NCBI GenBank assembly: GCA_018376135.1
Contig: JAHABX010000019.1
Coordinates: 1 to 64,000, forward strand
Length of the DNA: 64,000 nucleotides
From: Clostridiales bacterium
GTDB lineage: Bacteria; Bacillota; Clostridia; Lachnospirales; Lachnospiraceae
Direction: 5' to 3'
Part shown: positions 59,104-64,000 of the stretch, piece after piece
Layout: each line of letters begins with the position of its first letter
Position numbering within the stretch: position 1 is the first letter of the stretch
The notes under the pieces: model-generated
What the model was told of the DNA's origin: nothing
Seen by the model: only the letters and a program-made list of their open reading frames with translations
The model's database searches: none
Position numbers and translations under genes: made by a program

Positions 59104-60287
59104 ATGGAAGCATTATTTTCTATGAAAGCAGGGGAAGCTTATAAGAAAAGCAGGGCATTCAGACTGGCAGGGCTTAGAAAAGCATACGGCAGCGAGGCTT
59201 CCTTAAGAATGCAGGCGGATCAGCAGAAGACTGTTGATTTTGTCAGGGAACACCTGCAGGCACAGAAGCAGGATCCGCATAAGGAAATAATCGTCATATC
59301 CGACGATCCCGGAACAGGCAAAACCATTGTGGGCATTCGGTTTATTCTGGAATATGTAAATATCTTTCATAAAGGCAGAAATGATAATAAGGCCATATTC
59401 TGCCTGCCCAGAAGTCAGACCGTAAAAGCAGTGTTTGATGCCGCCTGCGCGGTGGATGAGGAATACGAGAAGGAATACTGCTGCTATCTGCAGGAGATCG
59501 GGAAGGATCAGAATCTTGTGGTGGTTGATGAAGGTCATCGGATAACCGAATTGGAAAGAACACTGGATGAGGTGTTTCGGAAAGGAACCAGGCTCCTGAT
59601 TATCCTGCAGGATGATCATCAGCTGGTAAGGCCCGGAGAGCAGGGAACCTGCCGCACGATCAGGCCGTATGCGGACAGAGCGGGAATACCGTTTTTCCCG
59701 ATGGATATACGTGGAGAAAACCCGTTGGAGCTGATAGATGAAAAGCGATGTGATGAAAAGCTTCTGAAAGGGTTGCACAGGCTTTTCTACGATGAATCTG
59801 TAACTATTGAGGGCAGACTCGATGCAGTCAGAGTATTTGACAGGTTAGAAGATCTGGAACGCTGGGAAAGGAAAGAAGCGGTATCAACGAGAACCAAATT
59901 TGTGCTTCCGTTCTGCTGGCCATGGATAATGTTGCATTCATATGGTGCAATGATCTGGTATGGGATGAAAGGAAAGCAAGATGGATCGTAGATATTAAAG
60001 AACTAAAGGATCCTGCTTTCCGATATATGAAGGATGAAGGAAGCGGATTATGGCAGGAAGCGAAATGGAACCGGGATACCGGAAGCAATGTGGTGAAGCC
60101 GGACGGGCTGACCATGTCACAGGAGGATATGGAGCTTCTGGTAAAAAATACATATTATGTGATGATGTCGCGGCCAAGAAAAAAGCTGGGCATATGGTTT
60201 CGGAATGAAGTGACCAAAAAGCAGGTATTAGAGGTACTTGGACCGGAAATTGACGGACTGCGGGAGGAACAGACATGGAAAGATTAG
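59104..60287 (+). pseudogene. Frameshifted DUF2075 P-loop protein
   Basis: The first frame (to about 59900) has Walker A SDDPGTGKTIVGI and Walker B LVVVDEGHRI, then changes frame near 59900-59925 to MDNVAFIWCNDLVWDERKA and ends with NTYYVMMSRPRKKLGIWF, the DUF2075 C-terminal motif. One frameshift separates an otherwise full-length product of about 390 residues. The stop overlaps the MazG-like gene by 13 bases, so the cluster was once one operon. A programmed shift is possible but no slippery site was identified. Confidence 0.7.
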
Positions 60288-60601
60288 AAGTATTAACGGC
60301 GAGAATCAGAAAATTTAATGAAGACAGGGACTGGGATCAGTTTCATACCCCGTCGAATCTGGCAAAGTCCATATCCATAGAGGCGAACGAGCTTCTGGAG
60401 TGTTTTCAGTGGAATGATACGGATTACGACAGGAACAGCGTGCTTGAGGAGCTTGCGGATGTGATGAATTATTGTCTGCAGATGGCGCAGATACTGGATG
60501 TTGACATGATTGACATTATAAATCACAAGATGGATCTTACGGAGAAAAAGTATCCGGTTGAGAAGGCCAGGGGTGTAGCAACAAAATATGATAAATTGTA
60601 A
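60275..60601 (+). CDS. MazG-like nucleoside triphosphate pyrophosphohydrolase
   Basis: 108 residues. The metal-binding pattern of the MazG/dCTPase fold is visible: EANELLECFQW, then EELADVMNYCLQMAQ. It should cleave (d)NTPs to monophosphate and pyrophosphate. It lies between two DUF2075 genes, overlapping the first and 17 bases before the second, an association that suggests a common task such as phage response; this is inference. Confidence 0.85.
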   Translation: MERLEVLTARIRKFNEDRDWDQFHTPSNLAKSISIEANELLECFQWNDTDYDRNSVLEELADVMNYCLQMAQILDVDMIDIINHKMDLTEKKYPVEKARGVATKYDKL

Positions 60602-60618
60602 AAGACAGGGTTCATAGA

Positions 60619-62373
60619 ATGGCAAAATATTCGATCATAGAACTGAATATAGAGAATGGAAGGCTGTCGGGTGTGGATGACCTGAGCAGTGAAAAGAAGA
60701 AAGCTCTGCAGTTAAACAGTGCGATCTATATATACAGAGGGAGCAGATCCGGAAAGGTTTATATTGGACAGACGATTCATTTCCTTGACCGGCACAGACA
60801 GCATTATGCAGGTGCGGAGGAGAAATTTCATGCCGCTGATTTTGATAAGGTGCTTGTGATTTTCTCCGTATATTTTCATCGTTCTGCTCTTGATGATGTT
60901 GAGAGTCAGCTTATTACATATTTTACGGCGGACTGTCCCGGGAAAAACGGTCAGAGGGTCTCCTTTGACAGTGCCAATGTCATTAACAGAACCGGCGGAA
61001 ACAGTATAAGCGAGTACGTAGGCAGGGAAGCTGTTGCATCAGACGTAATCCTGCCCCTATGGGAAAGGGAGCTGTATGCAAGAGGCTGGGTGAATACGCC
61101 TGTCCTGGAGGAGCTCAGAACGAAGGCTCTGGTAAAATACAGCCCCATTAAAGCACTGACTTCAGAGCAGGGGCAGCTGATTACGGAAATGATCAGCCAT
61201 CCGGATAAAAGCTATGTGATCAACGGAGACGCCGGGACCGGGAAGACGGTTCTTCTCACCCATCTGATTGCCAGCCTGCTTAAGGGCAGGCCCGGAGCAA
61301 GGATCGGCGTCGTGGTACAGCCAAACTGGGAAAAGACGGCGGTTGATATTTTCAAAGTGTTTGGAATGAACAGCAGCCTTCTTTCTATCACTACCTCCAC
61401 AAAAATGATCACGGACAACCGTGAATACGATGTGATCATCGTGGATGAGTCCCATAAGCTCTCCAGAAAGTATGGAAAACAGCATCCTTCATTCGGAAAA
61501 GTATATGAGATACCTGGATTTGAGAATTGTGAGTCCCATCTGGAGATCCTTCAAAGGATGGGGAAGCAGTTGATCCTGATGTATGATATTCTTCAGGCAA
61601 TCCGTCCCGCCAACATTACAAGAGAGATGTTTCAGACTTTGACGAACGGGTATGAGAAGAAATTTCTCAAAACACAGTTCCGAATCCAGTCTCCCCGGGG
61701 AAAGAATTATTCTTCCGATGATTATATAAATGGAATCAAGTACCTGCTGTATAAGGATACAGGATTGCTGGATTCTCAGCTGACCAACTATGATCCGGAT
61801 TTTAACCGGGAGGTATTCAGAGATCTGTCTGAGGATGCTTATTTCGGATATTTTACAGAGCTGCCACTGCATCGCCTTATCGAGTGGACAGAGGAGGACA
61901 ATAACTACCATCCGGAACACATCAATCGCGTGCTTGCAGGTCTGGTGGAGCCCTGGGCCCAGAGTGACGGCAAAGATCCAGGTATAAAGCACTGGCATGA
62001 GGGGGACATTCATCGTAGATGGAATTCGACTCAGGAAAACTGGATCAACAGCAGGGATCCGGATGCGTCTGAGCAGATCGGTTCCGTATTCGCTGTTCAG
62101 GGGATCGACCTGAATAAAGTCGGAGTCCTGATCGGAGCAGATCTTCAGGTTGGAAGGGATGGAAAATTAACGGCGGATCCTGATAAGTTCCATAATACCA
62201 ATGGTACCTTTACGGCAGATGAAATGCGCGATCCCGGCTGTCGATCTGAATTTACGCTGTTTGTAATGAACATCTACTATGTGCTTCTTACGAGAGGGAT
62301 AGACGGAATACGACTGGGGTTCTGGAAGAATGATGAGTTCAGAAAATATATGGAAGAGACGTTGGAAATATAG
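60619..62373 (+). CDS. GIY-YIG and DUF2075 P-loop protein
   Basis: 584 residues. The N-terminal 110 resemble a GIY-YIG nuclease (IYIYRGSRSGKVYIGQT, FLDRHRQHY). A P-loop domain follows: Walker A VINGDAGTGKTVLL (about 200-213), Walker B VIIVDESHKLSR (about 272), QFRIQSPRG, and the DUF2075 end NIYYVLLTRGIDGIRLGF. The family relates to superfamily 1 helicases and Schlafen-like ATPases. Intact, unlike its paralogue upstream. Possibly a nucleic-acid-processing defence protein; no direct evidence here. Confidence 0.82.
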   Translation: MAKYSIIELNIENGRLSGVDDLSSEKKKALQLNSAIYIYRGSRSGKVYIGQTIHFLDRHRQHYAGAEEKFHAADFDKVLVIFSVYFHRSALDDVESQLITYFTADCPGKNGQRVSFDSANVINRTGGNSISEYVGREAVASDVILPLWERELYARGWVNTPVLEELRTKALVKYSPIKALTSEQGQLITEMISHPDKSYVINGDAGTGKTVLLTHLIASLLKGRPGARIGVVVQPNWEKTAVDIFKVFGMNSSLLSITTSTKMITDNREYDVIIVDESHKLSRKYGKQHPSFGKVYEIPGFENCESHLEILQRMGKQLILMYDILQAIRPANITREMFQTLTNGYEKKFLKTQFRIQSPRGKNYSSDDYINGIKYLLYKDTGLLDSQLTNYDPDFNREVFRDLSEDAYFGYFTELPLHRLIEWTEEDNNYHPEHINRVLAGLVEPWAQSDGKDPGIKHWHEGDIHRRWNSTQENWINSRDPDASEQIGSVFAVQGIDLNKVGVLIGADLQVGRDGKLTADPDKFHNTNGTFTADEMRDPGCRSEFTLFVMNIYYVLLTRGIDGIRLGFWKNDEFRKYMEETLEI

Positions 62374-62463
62374 AAAGAATTATCAGATCTGACAGGGTTT
62401 GAGCATATGCCGGACAATATGCGTAGTCTTTTATAAAAAGGAGTAGTTAAAGAGGTGATGAAT

Positions 62464-62865
62464 ATGTGGGAATGTCCGAAATGCGGCAGAATGTTCAAGA
62501 ATACAAATCAGGACCATTACTGCGGGGAAGCTCCGAAAACAATTGAAGAATATATTTCGAGGCAGGCCGAGACCGTACAGCCATATTTACAAAAAATAAA
62601 TACGGCAATAAAAACAGCCATACCGGATACAACAGAAAAAATATCATGGAGTATGCCAACCTATTGGAAAAAGCACAATCTGATCCAGTTTGCCGCTTTC
62701 AAAAAGCATATTGGCTTGTATCCCGGTCCTCAGGCTGTAGAAGTATTTGCAGAAAGACTTAAAGGATATAAGACAAGCAAGGGGGCGATACAATTTCCGT
62801 ATGATAAAGAGCTTCCGCTGGAATTGGTTGCAGAGATTGCGAAATGGTGTGAGGAGAATGTATGA
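62464..62865 (+). CDS. DUF1801 (iron chaperone-like) protein with N-terminal zinc ribbon
   Basis: 133 residues from the ATG at 62464 (AGAGG 8 bases upstream; ATG at 62458 is the alternative). A small ribbon CPKC...HYC (4-23) precedes a YdhG/DUF1801 domain (IPDTTEKISWSMPTYWKKH, FAAFKKHIGLYPG, GAIQFPYDKELP). The fold relates to frataxin-like proteins; function unsettled. The end overlaps the next gene by 4 bases. Confidence 0.82.
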   Translation: MWECPKCGRMFKNTNQDHYCGEAPKTIEEYISRQAETVQPYLQKINTAIKTAIPDTTEKISWSMPTYWKKHNLIQFAAFKKHIGLYPGPQAVEVFAERLKGYKTSKGAIQFPYDKELPLELVAEIAKWCEENV

Positions 62866-63203
62866 ATATACAGATTTTCGGTACAAAAAAATGTAATGAA
62901 ACAAAGAAGGCACAGCGCTTTTTCAAGGAGCGCGGAATCCGGTTTCAGTTTATCGATATGCTGGACAAGGGCATGTCAAAAGGAGAATTTAACTCTGTGG
63001 CATCAGTGAATGGCGGCATTGAAAATATGGTCAACTGGGAAGGAAAAGACCAGGATACTTTGGCGCTTATTAAATATATTGCTGAAGAAGATAAGCTTGA
63101 GAAGATTCTTGAGAATCCACAGGTAATTAAGACGCCGGTTGTTAGAAATGGGAAACAGTCTACGCTTGGCTATCAGCCGGACGTGTGGAAGAAGTGGAGC
63201 TGA
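62862..63203 (+). CDS. ArsC/Spx family protein
   Basis: 113 residues, thioredoxin-like: [51 protein letters not shown] single N-terminal Cys, not the CxxC of Spx, points to the ArsC-like reductase subgroup. It probably does not regulate RNA polymerase as Spx does. Translationally coupled to the DUF1801 gene. Confidence 0.85.
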   Translation: MNIQIFGTKKCNETKKAQRFFKERGIRFQFIDMLDKGMSKGEFNSVASVNGGIENMVNWEGKDQDTLALIKYIAEEDKLEKILENPQVIKTPVVRNGKQSTLGYQPDVWKKWS

Positions 63204-63207
63204 TATT

Positions 63208-63564
63208 ATGGAAAATGAGAAAATTTTTATAATGAAATTTGCAAAAGTGTATCCCCTTTTGATTCAAAAAGCGGAACGAAAGGGCAGAACGAAAGAAGAG
63301 GTATTCGAAGTGACCTCCTGGTTGACGGGTTATACCTTCAGGCAGCTGGAGGAACTGTTGGATTCGGAAATCACATACGCCGAGTTTTTTGAACAGGCGC
63401 CGGAGCTGAATCCGGACAGAGCGTTGATCAAAGGCGTTGTTTGCGGGATTCGTGTGGAAAACATTGAAAATCCATTAATGCGTGAAATAAGATACCTTGA
63501 CAAGCTGGTGGATGAACTGGCAAAAGGTAAGGCAATGGATAAAATCCTGAGAAAGCAGGGATAA
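63208..63564 (+). CDS. DUF2200 family protein
   Basis: 118 residues from the ATG at 63208. [42 protein letters not shown] and [20 protein letters not shown] are the conserved blocks of DUF2200. Helical, cytoplasmic, function unknown. It follows the ArsC-like gene by 4 bases. Confidence 0.85.
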   Translation: MENEKIFIMKFAKVYPLLIQKAERKGRTKEEVFEVTSWLTGYTFRQLEELLDSEITYAEFFEQAPELNPDRALIKGVVCGIRVENIENPLMREIRYLDKLVDELAKGKAMDKILRKQG

Positions 63565-63627
63565 GGAATAGTATGAGAACAGGCAGAAGAAATATAGATA
63601 CCGCATGAGGAGAGCGTTGAAAAATAT

Positions 63628-63954
63628 ATGATTTATATTACCGGGGATTGTCATGGGAATTTTGAAAGATTTAATGCAAGCATTTTTCCGGAACAAAACG
63701 AAATGACGAAAGAGGATTATGTTATCATATGCGGAGATTTTGGTGGTGCACTTGATCCCACTGAAAAGTATGTGATTGATCTTGAGGAAGAATTAGAGTT
63801 TCAATCAGCAATAATAATGTCTTTTCAAATAATGGGACCGCCTCCAGCCCTAAAAAATTATCACGCATGGTTATTTGAAAATGGTTTTAACGTGGAATTA
63901 CCCAATCCGACAAATGAGGTCGTTGCTTCTTATTATGGTGTTAAACCGCTTTGA
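63628..63954 (+). pseudogene. Fragment of a metallophosphoesterase
   Basis: The first 50 residues have the calcineurin-like start (YITGDCHGNFERF, YVIICGDFGG). The next motif with GNHE is missing; sequence after about residue 52 does not follow the family, and the frame stops at 108 instead of more than 200. An internal deletion or fusion is likely. Nothing recognisable lies in 63955-64000. Confidence 0.6.
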
Positions 63955-64000
63955 ATTCCAGATTTTACAATCAAAAGCAATTGAAAAATCAATCGTAAAA

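Overview
The window reads as chromosome of a spore-forming gut Firmicute, most likely Lachnospiraceae (Clostridia). The support is the complete spoIIIA operon, the rimP-nusA-ylxR-ylxQ-infB-rbfA-nrnA-truB-ribF operon, strong AAGGAGG ribosome-binding sites, several TTG starts, and family-typical CsoR, Feo and SpoIIIA proteins. Family and genus are inferred; no rRNA or tRNA gene was found.

Layout. 1-12.6 kb is mostly housekeeping: the 3' end of a CPBP protease gene, a decayed DUF4143 ATPase, an aldo/keto reductase, an AI-2E transporter, pyrBI, folC-pheA-degV, a PHP phosphoesterase, a MATE exporter and malic enzyme. 12.7-14.5 kb is an accessory insert: a DUF3990 (ADP-ribosyltransferase-like) gene overlapping an HTH gene, behind a consensus promoter with two tandem operators. 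14.6-23.1 kb is the translation/RNA operon, with an IF2 carrying about 13 copies of a 13-residue Arg/Gly/Asp/Gln repeat. 23.1-32.5 kb holds a Na/Pi cotransporter, an FCD regulator, a copper pump with csoR, an NlpC/P60 hydrolase, rpsO and pnp.

32.5-39.0 kb is the most unusual part. A complete tyrosine recombinase gene lies exactly between two 29-bp inverted sites with identical centres. Outside the left site is a terminator that works only for leftward transcription. To the right are a 1280-residue cell-surface protein and a second recombinase-like protein with two Cys-rich ribbons and most catalytic residues replaced. I read this as a candidate phase-variation cassette. 39.1-46.2 kb is spoIIIAA-AH and feoAB behind a Fur-type palindrome.

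46.2-49.7 kb is an AT-rich scar bracketed by IS1182-like ends. It contains broken genes and an Fst/par-like type I toxin-antitoxin locus: a short membrane peptide, a convergent antisense RNA and a shared bidirectional terminator. 49.7-58.3 kb has self-regulated modules (YtrA-type GntR with ABC transporter; DUF2975/YozG/DUF4173; TetR with MATE) and a Lon-like AAA+ ATPase without a protease domain. 58.3-64.0 kb is decaying accessory DNA: broken DUF2935 and DUF2075 genes, a MazG-like pyrophosphohydrolase, an intact GIY-YIG/DUF2075 protein, DUF1801, ArsC-like and DUF2200 proteins, and a metallophosphoesterase fragment.
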